Position numbers and translations under genes: made by a program. Shown here piece by piece: positions 1 to 7,602 of a DNA stretch of 60,936 nucleotides (within the stretch, counting starts at the first letter, position 1; each line of letters opens with the position of its first letter). The DNA lies in contig CAIRJF010000025.1 in the NCBI GenBank assembly GCA_903878805.1, positions 1 through 60,936 of the forward strand, written 5' to 3'. The notes beneath the pieces are model-generated. The model ran no database searches, was not told where the DNA came from, and saw nothing but the letters and a program-made list of their open reading frames with translations. Source of the stretch: an uncultured Verrucomicrobia subdivision 3 bacterium (GTDB lineage Bacteria > Verrucomicrobiota > Verrucomicrobiia > Limisphaerales > UBA11358).

Positions 1-126
1 AATGGCGTCAAAACACCTTCCGCGCCGGACAAAAACCAAGGTCAGACTGGAAAAAAGACTTGCATAATCTGGGAGCAGGCAGAAAATCACGAAAACCACC
101 CACGCCGTTCGTGGGCATGAAACCAT

Positions 127-446
127 ATGGGAAATCCCAGACTAGATCTAACGATGGACGCAAACTCAAACGCCGCTTCCAGTTCGTTGAAAATCATCGC
201 CAATTTCCCAACTAATACCGACCAGTTCGAGGTGTGGAACGGCATCAATGATTTCAGCCCGGCGACCAACAGTTTTCAGTTCACCAATTTTCAATGCGAC
301 GTGCGTTTTGCCGCCGGCTCGGCAACGAACAGCACTGGCTCTTTCGGCAGCCTACAATTTGGCGTGCCCACGCCAAACTACGATCAAGATTATTTCAGCA
401 CCAATGTCAATAGTCCCGCACCAACACGAACTGGGTGCATGTGAGT
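127..446 (+). pseudogene. Remnant of a secreted beta-sandwich-type protein
   Basis: A short open frame rich in Asn, Ser, Thr and Phe, of the style seen in large exported verrucomicrobial proteins. The frame upstream of 121 is closed by TGA at 118-120. At about 420-423 the frame appears to shift: the downstream codons 423-446 in the +3 frame read NTNWVHVS, a natural continuation of such a protein, whereas the original frame runs into TGA at 442-444. After 446 the similarity ends and the DNA belongs to an integrase fragment on the other strand. I read it as the broken end of a larger gene. The family is not identified; the compositional resemblance is the only evidence. Bases 1-126 show nothing else recognisable. 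Confidence 0.35.
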
Positions 447-746
447 GATAACCTCATCCGTTGGCTTATCAACTCCCTCCATCGCTTCGCGGACGCGGAC
501 GTAGTTATGCGCGTCACTGCCGTTGAGGTTTAAGACTTCGCCCTGTCCGGCCGTAATCTTGTCGATTGCGGCATTGGCGACTTCGCGGGCGGCGGCCAAA
601 CTTGAGCGCCAAACCAGTTTGCGCCGACCTAGAACCCGATAGTCCACCACGAAACGATCAAATCCGTTTTTCTCTGTGCGCCGGATACGGACGGTGACGC
701 CGTTGCGCTGAATTGGTTTGATGGTTTCTGATGTGTCTACTTTCAT
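390..746 (-). pseudogene. Truncated N-terminus of a tyrosine-type integrase-like protein
   Basis: The 118-codon frame starts well (MKVDTSETIKPIQRNG) and has a basic, beta-rich N-terminal region (RNGVTVRIRRTEKNGFDRFV, then RRKLVWRSSLAAAREVANAA) that resembles the arm/SAM-like N-terminus of the site-specific integrases common in Verrucomicrobia. The catalytic domain (Arg, His-x-x-Arg, Tyr) is absent. The plausible protein ends around residue 100 (KPTDEVITH); the last 18 residues are antisense to the neighbouring gene remnant, so the integrase was cut at about position 447. Family assignment is from memory of similar proteins, and it may be another DNA-binding protein. It is probably non-functional. 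Confidence 0.45.
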
Positions 747-800
747 CTATCCGCATGATAGACCACGGATAGATAATTGTCAAAACATCGTATTCATTGG

Positions 801-839
801 CAAAAAATAAAAACGGCGCGAACTTTTGGTTCGCGCCGT
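801..839 (-). terminator. Rho-independent terminator of glutamine synthetase
   Basis: Perfect 11-bp stem (813-823 with 829-839, ACGGCGCGAAC) and a 5-nt loop. Read on the minus strand it is followed by a T-rich run (complement of 801-812). It lies 32 bp past the glutamine synthetase stop. Confidence 0.85.
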
Positions 840-870
840 CCCCGGTTCCTCCGTGGCGGGATTTTATGAA

Positions 871-1911
871 TTACTTCTTGGATGCCTTCTTGGTCGGCAC
901 AGTCGCAATGGTCTGGAGGATGCGGCTGGCGATCTGGTAAGGGTCGCCCTGAGAATTCGGGCGGCGGTCTTCGAGATATCCTTTGTATCCGTTGTTCACA
1001 AAGCTGTGCGGCACGCGGATGGACGCGCCACGATTCGCGACGCCGTAGTTGAACTTGTCGATTGACTGCGTTTCATGCAGGCCGGTGAGGCGCAGATGAT
1101 TGTCCGGGCCATAAACGGCGATGTGTTCGTTCTTATATTTGTCGAACGCAGCCATGAGCGCTTCGAAATATTCCTTGCCGCCGACTTCGCGCAAATAGGT
1201 AGTGGAGAAGTTGGAGTGCATGCCGGAACCGTTCCAGTCCACATCCTTGCCGAGCGGTTTGCAATGGAAGTTCACATCCACGCCGTAACTTTCGCACAAG
1301 CGCATGAGGAGGTAACGCGCGACCCACATCTGGTCGGCAGCGCTCTTGGAGCCTTTGCCGAATATCTGGAATTCCCACTGGCCTTTCGCCACTTCGGCGT
1401 TGATGCCTTCGTGGTTGATGCCGGCGTCGAGGCATAGGTCGAGATGCTTCTCAACAATTTCGCGAGCGATGCAGCCAACGGCGTCATAGCCGACACCGGT
1501 GTAGTAAAGACCTTGCGGATACGGATAGCCGCCGCCTTTGGGGAAGCCCAGTGGCACGCCGTCCTTGTAGAGGAAATATTCCTGCTCGAAACCGAACCAA
1601 GCGCCGGGGTCGTCGAGAATGGTCGCGCGACCGTTGCTCGGATGCGGCGTCTTGCCGTCCGGCATCATGACTTCGCACATGACAATCACGCCGTTTTTGC
1701 GGGTGGTGTCGGGATAGACGGCCACCGGCTTGAGCATGCAATCCGATGTGCGGCCTTCGGCCTGACGCGTCGAGCTGCCGTCAAAACCCCACATCGGAAG
1801 CTCTTCCAACTTGGGGAAACTCTTGAATTCCTTGATCTGCGTTTTGCCGCGAAGATTGGGAACGGGCGTATAACCGTCCAGCCAGATGTATTCTAATTTG
1901 TATTTTGCCAT
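871..1911 (-). CDS. glnII: Glutamine synthetase, type II (eukaryotic-like)
   Basis: Makes glutamine from glutamate, ammonia and ATP in the cytoplasm; the central step of ammonium assimilation. The 346-residue length is that of the short GSII class (about 350-370) rather than GSI (about 470) or GSIII (about 700). Recognisable motifs: beta-grasp region with GFDGSST at 42-48, the metal-binding FGFEQEYF at 106-113, the NGSGMHSN substrate/ATP segment, and NRGASIRVP near the C-terminus. I chose the ATG at 1911 (MAKYKLEYIWLDGY) because homologues begin there; an open extension of 98 codons upstream to 2205 is basic, low-complexity and unlike the family. It is monocistronic with a strong terminator downstream. 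The nitrogen theme continues 1.7 kb away with PII and Amt. GSII occurs in eukaryotes and scattered bacteria including Verrucomicrobia. Confidence 0.95.
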   Translation of the reverse strand: MAKYKLEYIWLDGYTPVPNLRGKTQIKEFKSFPKLEELPMWGFDGSSTRQAEGRTSDCMLKPVAVYPDTTRKNGVIVMCEVMMPDGKTPHPSNGRATILDDPGAWFGFEQEYFLYKDGVPLGFPKGGGYPYPQGLYYTGVGYDAVGCIAREIVEKHLDLCLDAGINHEGINAEVAKGQWEFQIFGKGSKSAADQMWVARYLLMRLCESYGVDVNFHCKPLGKDVDWNGSGMHSNFSTTYLREVGGKEYFEALMAAFDKYKNEHIAVYGPDNHLRLTGLHETQSIDKFNYGVANRGASIRVPHSFVNNGYKGYLEDRRPNSQGDPYQIASRILQTIATVPTKKASKK

Positions 1912-2217
1912 GTGCGTGGTGTGTATTTTGATTTTGTTTTGCGATTCAATCCGTGCCGAAAGCAGCGGCGAATCTACGGTGGGAAAGTTTGAGCAGGGAC
2001 GATGCCATACCGCAAGAATTTTATGCGGCGCGGCGCAAAAATTCAGCGCACGCACGTATGCCAAGGGTTTTGTCCGCCGGAAAAAATTCGCCGGACGCGC
2101 CGCCGGTTCCGGCTTTCGTGTTTTTTTCTGCGGGGATTTAATCAGCGTGAATAAAAAAAATCTTTCGCTGCGATGCCGCTTTGCATCGCAGCCAGGATGC
2201 GCCATATTCGCTGCCAG
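1912..2217. other. Intergenic region between divergent genes, no gene seen
   Basis: 306 bp between the divergent glutamine synthetase and mini-kinase genes. It should hold both promoters. I found no convincing -35/-10 pair, and no GG-N10-GC sigma-54 element on the minus strand, unlike the PII promoter. The segment about 1951-2205 is open on both strands but encodes low-complexity basic peptides. Confidence 0.4.
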
Positions 2218-2610
2218 ATGCTGAAGGTCAAAGACACATTACGCGCGACCGTCCATTTGAGCTTCGATGGCCGCGTGTTCAAGGTTTATCACGGCGCGAA
2301 CGCGGCGGAACGTTTCGATAACGAAGTGCGCGTGCTGCGCCATCTCGAAGCGCGCAACTGCCCGTTCGTGCCGCGCCTGCTCGAAGCCGACCGCGAAAAA
2401 CTTCGCATCGTTACCACCAACTGCGGCACGCGCGTAGACCATCTGGACGAACAGCGGCGGCAGGAAATTTTTGCGGAACTCGAGAAATTTGGCGTGCGCC
2501 ACGACGACCCCGACATCCGCAACGTGACGTATCGCTTTTCCGACGGGCGCTTCTGTCTGATCGATTTTGAGTTCGCCACCATTCTGAATGAAACCGCCGG
2601 CCAAAAATAA
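2218..2610 (+). CDS. Miniature protein-kinase-fold protein (RIO/LPS-kinase-like)
   Basis: 130 residues, half the size of a normal kinase, yet with the key positions in order: beta-3-like lysine in VFKVYHG (K22), a helix-C-like glutamate (DNEVRVL, E36), a catalytic-loop-like HDDPDIRN (95-102, with the usual spacing to Asn102) and a metal-binding-like IDFEFA (D116). The activation segment and most of the C-lobe are missing. This points to the RIO/Bud32/lipopolysaccharide-kinase branch of the kinase fold. The start at 2218 gives MLKVKDTL; an upstream in-frame ATG at 2173 adds a doubtful peptide. It overlaps the following PP2C phosphatase gene by 23 bp, so the two are probably co-translated and may form a kinase/phosphatase switch. 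The substrate is unknown. The motif reading is direct; kinase activity is inference. Confidence 0.65.
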   Translation: MLKVKDTLRATVHLSFDGRVFKVYHGANAAERFDNEVRVLRHLEARNCPFVPRLLEADREKLRIVTTNCGTRVDHLDEQRRQEIFAELEKFGVRHDDPDIRNVTYRFSDGRFCLIDFEFATILNETAGQK

Positions 2611-3424
2611 ACCTGCCATGCTGAAATGGTCCGGCTGTTCGGACATCGGCAAGGTGCGCAAGAACAACGAGGATGCCTTCCTCGGCCTGCGGTTCGACGC
2701 GAAGGAGGTTCACCGGCTGGGAAAATTCGGCGGGGCGTCCACGGCCAAACATGACTTCACCTTCGCCGTGTGCGACGGCATGGGCGGCGCGCAGGCGGGC
2801 GAATACGCGAGCAACATTGCCGTGGAAAAAATCACCACTCGCCTGCCACGCGCCTTCAACCGTTCCACGCATGAGCAACAAAATAATTTTACCGAAGCGC
2901 TCGCGGAACTGTTTGTCCAAGTCCACCGCGCACTCGTCTATCTTGGCGGCTCCTATGACGAATGCCACGGGATGCAGACGACGATGAGCCTCGCATGGTT
3001 CACGCCGGGGCGGATGTATTTCGGACATATCGGCGACAGCCGGATTTATCATCTGCCCGCCAAGTCCGCTGAATTGCGCCAGATCACACAGGATGATTCT
3101 TATGTCGGCTGGCTCTTCCGCAATGGAAAAATTAGCGCGCACGAAGCCCGCACGCACCCGCGCCGGAATGTGCTGCAAAAGACGTTGGGTGGGACGAACC
3201 AGTTTGTAGAGCCGCAAGTCGGTAGCGTCGCGTGTGCGCGCGGTGATTTTTTCCTGCTCTGCTCGGACGGCTTGATTGAAGGCGTTTATGACCACGCCAT
3301 CGTGGACATTCTGCGCATGTCGGCAACGGTGAAGGAATCAAACCCTGCGCAATTGCTCGTGGCTGAATCTGTGAAGAACGATGGCCGTGACAACACGACG
3401 GCGCTGGTGGTGCAAGTGGTTTAA
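2588..3424 (+). CDS. PP2C-family (PPM) serine/threonine protein phosphatase
   Basis: Dephosphorylates Ser/Thr phosphoproteins using two metal ions. All bacterial PP2C motifs are visible in 278 residues: SDIGKVRKNNEDAF (19-31), CDGMGGAQAGEYAS (62-75), GDSRIY, LLCSDGLIEGV and GRDNTTALVV close to the C-terminus, giving the full set of metal-binding aspartates. No transmembrane segment, so cytoplasmic. The start at 2588 overlaps the mini-kinase gene; an internal ATG at 2618 (MLKWSGCSD) is also possible. Such phosphatases usually pair with a Hanks-type kinase; here the only partner in sight is the unusually small kinase-like protein upstream. Confidence 0.92.
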   Translation: MKPPAKNKPAMLKWSGCSDIGKVRKNNEDAFLGLRFDAKEVHRLGKFGGASTAKHDFTFAVCDGMGGAQAGEYASNIAVEKITTRLPRAFNRSTHEQQNNFTEALAELFVQVHRALVYLGGSYDECHGMQTTMSLAWFTPGRMYFGHIGDSRIYHLPAKSAELRQITQDDSYVGWLFRNGKISAHEARTHPRRNVLQKTLGGTNQFVEPQVGSVACARGDFFLLCSDGLIEGVYDHAIVDILRMSATVKESNPAQLLVAESVKNDGRDNTTALVVQVV

Positions 3425-3439
3425 TTTTAAGAAAAAAAA

Positions 3440-3483
3440 CGTAAAGGCGCGAAGCACGATTTTGCTTTGCGCCTTTACGTTTT
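3440..3483. terminator. Bidirectional rho-independent terminator after PP2C
   Basis: A 16-bp stem with one G-U pair (3440-3455 with 3464-3479), a run of eight A before it and four T after it, so it can act on either strand; it lies between convergent genes. Confidence 0.85.
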
Positions 3484-3510
3484 CATAAAGCCGAGTTTTG
3501 ATTCTCATAA

Positions 3511-3550
3511 TTAAAAAGAAAAACGGCGGGCAACTTGCGTTGCCCGCCGT
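3511..3550 (-). terminator. Rho-independent terminator of the PII-Amt operon
   Basis: Perfect 12-bp stem (3523-3534 with 3539-3550) with TTGC loop; on the minus strand it is followed by a T-rich run (complement of 3511-3522). It lies just past the amt stop. Confidence 0.88.
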
Positions 3551-3582
3551 GTGATGTTCCCCACTCCTCCTGACGTTAAGTT

Positions 3583-5172
3583 TTAGCCGTGGTAGCCGAC
3601 TTCGCCGTGTTCGGATTCGTCGAGACCGGTGATTTCGACTTCTTCCGTCGGGCGCAGACCCACGAGCAGTTTGGTGATGTAGGCGATCACCACCGTGCCG
3701 ACCACGCTCAACACGATTGTGATGGCGACAGCCTTGAGCTGTTCCTTCACGAGCGGTTGGAACAAGGTGTCGGTGACGTAGGCCTTGAGGTTGGTCGCGA
3801 GGTTGGCGTTGACAGCATTGCGGGCGAGCATGCCAGTCATGATGGCACCCACCGTTCCACCGATGGCGTGAACGCCGAACGTGTCCAAAGCATCGTCATA
3901 ACCAAACCAACCTTTGACTTTGAAGCACATGAACCAGCAAATGGTGCCGGCCGCGAGACCAATCCAGAGCGAACCCTGGGGCGTGATGTAACCGCAAGCG
4001 GGCGTAATTACAACCAGACCGGCAACGGCACCGGAGCAGAAACCGAGCACGCTCGGCTTGCCTTTGACAATCCATTCCCACATTGGCCAGACGAAGGAGG
4101 CAACTGCGGTCGCAATCGTGGTGGTGGTGAAGGCGTTGGCCGCAATCACGTCAGCCGCCACAGCGGAACCGGAGTTGAAACCATACCAGCCGACCCAGAG
4201 CATACCCGTGCCGATGTAGGTCAACACAAGGCTGTGCGGCGCAAAGTTTTCTTTGCCGAAGCCTTTGCGTTTGCCAAGGATCAGCGCCAGGACGAGAGCA
4301 GAATAACCAGAGGTCATGTGCACCACCGTGCCGCCGGCGAAGTCCATTGCCTTGATGCCGGCATTCGCGTTCCACACGCCGTTCATGTAACCATTGATGC
4401 CCCAGACTGCGTGGCCTTGGGTGAAATATACAATGAACATCCACAGCGTCATGAACACGAGGATGGCCTTGAATTTCATGCGTTCCGCAATGGAACCCAA
4501 AATGAGCGCCGGGGTGATGACGGCGAACATCAACTGGAACATCGCATACACGTTTTCCGAAACCCAGTAGGAATAGTTGGCGTTGGGAGCGGACGTGACG
4601 TTTTTCAGCATCCAGTCAATCGTCGGACTGCCAACCCAGCCAGCAATCACGTCTTCTTTGGCCGCCGCACCCGTGCCGCCGAAAATCATGCCGTAGCCGA
4701 CATAAACCCAGAGGATGGTCACAAGACCGGTAATCAGAAAGCATTGCGCAAGCACAGACAACACGTTCTTGCGGCGAACCATACCGCCGTAGAACAACGC
4801 CAGACCGGGCAGTGTCATGAACAACACGAACGCCGTGCTGGTGAGCAGCCAGGCGTTATGGCCGGGTCCGGGGTTACCAATGATGGTGTCAGCCACAACC
4901 ACGTTGCCGTTGGTGTCCTTGAGCGGAGCCGTCGGATCGGTGTTGGCGATGTAAGCTTCCAACGCCGAAATGCGCTGATCCAACGAAGCCGCCGGAAGCG
5001 GTGCAGGCGTGGCCGGAGCCGCCGGAGCCGCAGCCGCAACCACTGCATTGCTGACGGCCGCAACCGCATTGGTTACCGCTGCCGCCGCCGCGTTCGTGTC
5101 ATCCGCACGGAGCGAAAGAGTTCCGAGCGCAGTCACAGACATCAAACCGAGGGTTAGAAAATATTTTTTCAT
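3583..5172 (-). CDS. amt: Ammonium transporter (Amt/MEP/Rh family)
   Basis: Inner-membrane channel-type transporter for ammonium. 529 residues: a cleavable-looking signal (MKKYFLTLGLMSVTALGTL to about residue 23), an Ala/Pro-rich linker to about 62, then eleven predicted membrane segments. Family signatures include LPGLALFYGGMVRRKNVLS, DFAGGTVVHMTSGYSALV (first pore histidine), WVGWYGFNSGS and DTFGVHAIGGTVGAIMTG (second pore histidine). It follows the PII gene at a 33-bp gap, the classical glnK-amt order, and PII is expected to plug its cytoplasmic face. The Ala-rich leader of roughly 100 residues before the first core helix is longer than in most Amt proteins. Confidence 0.95.
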   Translation of the reverse strand: MKKYFLTLGLMSVTALGTLSLRADDTNAAAAAVTNAVAAVSNAVVAAAAPAAPATPAPLPAASLDQRISALEAYIANTDPTAPLKDTNGNVVVADTIIGNPGPGHNAWLLTSTAFVLFMTLPGLALFYGGMVRRKNVLSVLAQCFLITGLVTILWVYVGYGMIFGGTGAAAKEDVIAGWVGSPTIDWMLKNVTSAPNANYSYWVSENVYAMFQLMFAVITPALILGSIAERMKFKAILVFMTLWMFIVYFTQGHAVWGINGYMNGVWNANAGIKAMDFAGGTVVHMTSGYSALVLALILGKRKGFGKENFAPHSLVLTYIGTGMLWVGWYGFNSGSAVAADVIAANAFTTTTIATAVASFVWPMWEWIVKGKPSVLGFCSGAVAGLVVITPACGYITPQGSLWIGLAAGTICWFMCFKVKGWFGYDDALDTFGVHAIGGTVGAIMTGMLARNAVNANLATNLKAYVTDTLFQPLVKEQLKAVAITIVLSVVGTVVIAYITKLLVGLRPTEEVEITGLDESEHGEVGYHG

Positions 5173-5205
5173 TTTTGTTTTAAGTTTGTGTGTAAGTTCG
5201 TTGGT

Positions 5206-5559
<354 letters not shown>

Positions 5560-5604
5560 TTATGTGCGCATTCCGGCCAACTACACATTGGCGCTTGCGG
5601 GTTT

Positions 5605-5621
5605 AGCAACGGCGATGCCAA
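5605..5621 (-). promoter_or_regulatory. Sigma-54 (-24/-12) promoter candidate for glnK-amt
   Basis: On the minus strand the sequence is TTGGCATCGCCGTTGCT. It matches TGGCA-N6-TTGC with GG and GC exactly ten bases apart; only the C after TGGCA is replaced by T. It sits about 61 bp before the PII start codon, leaving a short leader. Nitrogen-controlled glnK-amt operons are classical sigma-54 targets. No enhancer site for an NtrC-like activator was identified in the rest of the 5545-5837 intergenic region. Confidence 0.65.
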
Positions 5622-5837
5622 CCGGCATGACCATCGTGCCAAAACTCATTTTCCCCTTATTTTTCAATCTATTTGCAAGAAATGATTTTTTTTGAATAGC
5701 AGCAGACACCAGTCGGTTTGCGGCTTTTTATCCACGCAAAGAAATTTTCGCCAGCGCGCGACGATCCGTAATCCAAACGATAAAGAATGCAACACCGCGC
5801 TTGAGTCCCCCTGCCCCGCCACTTAAATTTCCGACAC

Positions 5838-6818
5838 ATGAGCACCTTGCTAAAAGAACAAGTCGCGCAAACTTCCGAGTGGATCGTCAAACTCCGCGCC
5901 GAAATCGCCCACGTCATCGTCGGCCAGGAACAACTCGTCGAACGCCTGCTCGTCGGCCTGCTCGCCAACGGCCACGTTTTGCTCGAAGGCGTGCCGGGCC
6001 TCGCCAAGACGCTGTCCGTCCGCACGCTCGCAACGGCGGTGCAGGCGAAATTTAATCGCATCCAGTTCACGCCCGATTTGCTGCCCGCCGATATTCTTGG
6101 CACGCTGATTTACAATCCACAGGACGGAAAATACCACGTCACGCGCGGGCCGATTTTTGCCAACTTTGTTTTGGCCGATGAAATCAATCGCGCGCCCGCG
6201 AAGGTCCAGAGCGCCTTGCTCGAAGCAATGCAGGAACGGCAGGTCACGCTCGGCGGCGAAACGATGAAGCTGCCGTCGCCGTTCCTCGTGCTCGCCACGG
6301 AAAACCCGATTGATCAGGAAGGCACGTATCCTTTGCCCGAAGCGCAGGTGGATCGCTTCATGTTCAAGGTGATTTTGGATTATCCCAACGAAGCCGACGA
6401 AAGAAAAATTCTGGATCGCATGGCGTTCACCAGTCCGGAGCAGCCGGTAAAACCCGTCGTGTCGCTCGATGAAATTCTCGCGACGCGCAAACTCGTGGAT
6501 CAGATTCACGTGGACGACAAGATCCGCGATTACATCGTGAAAATCGTGTTTGCCACGCGCAAGCCGCAGGATTTCAAGCTGGATGTGAAGCATTTCATCC
6601 AGTTCGGTGCGTCGCCGCGCGCGACCATCAACCTGACGCTCGCCGCCAAGGCGTGGGCGCTGCTGCAAGGCCGTGATTATGTGATTCCCGAGGACGTGAA
6701 AAGCATCGGCCCCGACGTGCTGCGCCACCGCATCATCCTGACCTACGAAGCCGAGGCGCAGGCCGTGACGACGGATGCGATCATCAAGAAAGTGTTTAAC
6801 GCGGTGCCGGTGCCGTGA
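5838..6818 (+). CDS. moxR: MoxR-family AAA+ ATPase
   Basis: Chaperone-like AAA+ ATPase that works with VWA proteins. 326 residues. Walker A GVPGLAKT (51-58), Walker B VLADEINRAPAKVQ (111-124), sensor/arginine region ATENPIDQEGTYPLPEAQVDRF, and the C-terminal lid with SPRATINL. It normally heads an operon with a DUF58 protein and the Bat proteins. Here those genes follow only after a 2.8-kb insert (6837-9659), an interruption discussed in the findings. Confidence 0.95.
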   Translation: MSTLLKEQVAQTSEWIVKLRAEIAHVIVGQEQLVERLLVGLLANGHVLLEGVPGLAKTLSVRTLATAVQAKFNRIQFTPDLLPADILGTLIYNPQDGKYHVTRGPIFANFVLADEINRAPAKVQSALLEAMQERQVTLGGETMKLPSPFLVLATENPIDQEGTYPLPEAQVDRFMFKVILDYPNEADERKILDRMAFTSPEQPVKPVVSLDEILATRKLVDQIHVDDKIRDYIVKIVFATRKPQDFKLDVKHFIQFGASPRATINLTLAAKAWALLQGRDYVIPEDVKSIGPDVLRHRIILTYEAEAQAVTTDAIIKKVFNAVPVP

Positions 6819-6827
6819 AAAAATGAA

Positions 6828-6836
6828 AACCATTTT
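6828..6836. repeat. Left copy of 9-bp direct repeat flanking the nuclease/helicase insert
   Basis: AACCATTTT, repeated at 9660-9668. Joining the two copies would place the DUF58 start 21 bp after the moxR stop, a normal operon spacing. It may be a target-site duplication or a microhomology. Confidence 0.45.
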
Positions 6837-6883
6837 GGAAACCAGCTTTGCACTGGCTACCAAGTCCATTAACGTCTGTTCAA

Positions 6884-7594
6884 ATGAAAACTGAAACCAA
6901 GCGCCAGTTGAAAGATTTGATTAAAACGTATGACTGCTATACCGAGGTGATGGGGTATGACGCGGCGAAATTAATCAAAGAAGATGGGCGGGCTTATGGC
7001 GGATTCGTTCGTTCGGCCAAAGGAAAATTACAGGAATACATCTCGAACGAACTGGTTCGCATCGCATGGAATACAGAACTCGCCAAAGACTCAAAACGGC
7101 TGTCCGTCCACTCGAACAAAATCCGCATCCCGATCAAACTTGAATGCGTCGAGACTATCCGTAACCGGGCGGTAAAAAATTATATTCTCGCGAACATCCA
7201 ACGCTATCACTACGGCCTCTCGGTGGACAAACACGTTTTCATTGATGGGAAAATGATTTTGGGAATCGAGTGCAAGGCCTATACAGAAAACGCAATGATT
7301 AAGCGGATTCTGGCAGATTTTCATTTGCTCAAAACCAAAATGCCAGACTTGCTCTGCTGCTTGTTCCAACTGGAAAGCCAGCTTGTCGGCGATTATTCTA
7401 GCGAAGTCAGAAATGCAAAAGCCAATCCATCGGCAACCGCACTGATGTCATATTTTCCGAACGTCGATTTGAAAGTCGTTACGATGTTCCCGCCAGTAAA
7501 GCAAATTGATGAATGCCGCTTCCCAAAAGAATTGACCATAGAAAAACTAGAGAAAGCATTGATGTTCTTTGTTTCTAATTTCCAAAATAATTGA
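6884..7594 (+). CDS. PD-(D/E)XK nuclease-like protein of unknown family
   Basis: 236 residues, no signal or membrane segment. Not recognised with certainty. A likely PD-(D/E)XK core is visible: helical N-terminus with E51/E56, then YGLSVDKHVFIDGKMILGIE (about 110-129) running into C-K-A, giving D115 or D121 followed by E129-x-K131, and a following helix. The arrangement recalls type II restriction endonucleases, but no methyltransferase is adjacent. The in-frame ATG at 6848 would add 12 residues; 6884 is preferred because MKTETKRQLKDLIKTYD looks like a natural start. The stop overlaps the TTG at 7591 of the next gene, so the pair is probably co-translated. AT content and codon use differ from the surrounding bat genes, suggesting transfer. 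Nuclease activity is inference from the motif. Confidence 0.6.
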   Translation: MKTETKRQLKDLIKTYDCYTEVMGYDAAKLIKEDGRAYGGFVRSAKGKLQEYISNELVRIAWNTELAKDSKRLSVHSNKIRIPIKLECVETIRNRAVKNYILANIQRYHYGLSVDKHVFIDGKMILGIECKAYTENAMIKRILADFHLLKTKMPDLLCCLFQLESQLVGDYSSEVRNAKANPSATALMSYFPNVDLKVVTMFPPVKQIDECRFPKELTIEKLEKALMFFVSNFQNN

Positions 7595-7602
7595 AAGTTG
7601 CA

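Noticed and set aside
1912-2205. N-terminal extension of glutamine synthetase to 2205
   Set aside because: 98 basic residues unrelated to GSII; the family start is at 1911.
3589-5157. 522-codon open frame on the plus strand opposite amt
   Set aside because: Antisense shadow of a GC-rich gene; the product is His/Arg/Glu-rich with no recognisable domain, while the minus strand encodes a complete ammonium transporter.
6877-6890. TGTTC-AAAT-GAAAA upstream of the nuclease-like gene, one mismatch from the verrucomicrobial LexA-type pattern TGTTC-N4-GAACA
   Set aside because: It overlaps the start codon, has a mismatch, and one near-match in 61 kb is not significant; tempting for a defence gene but not supported.
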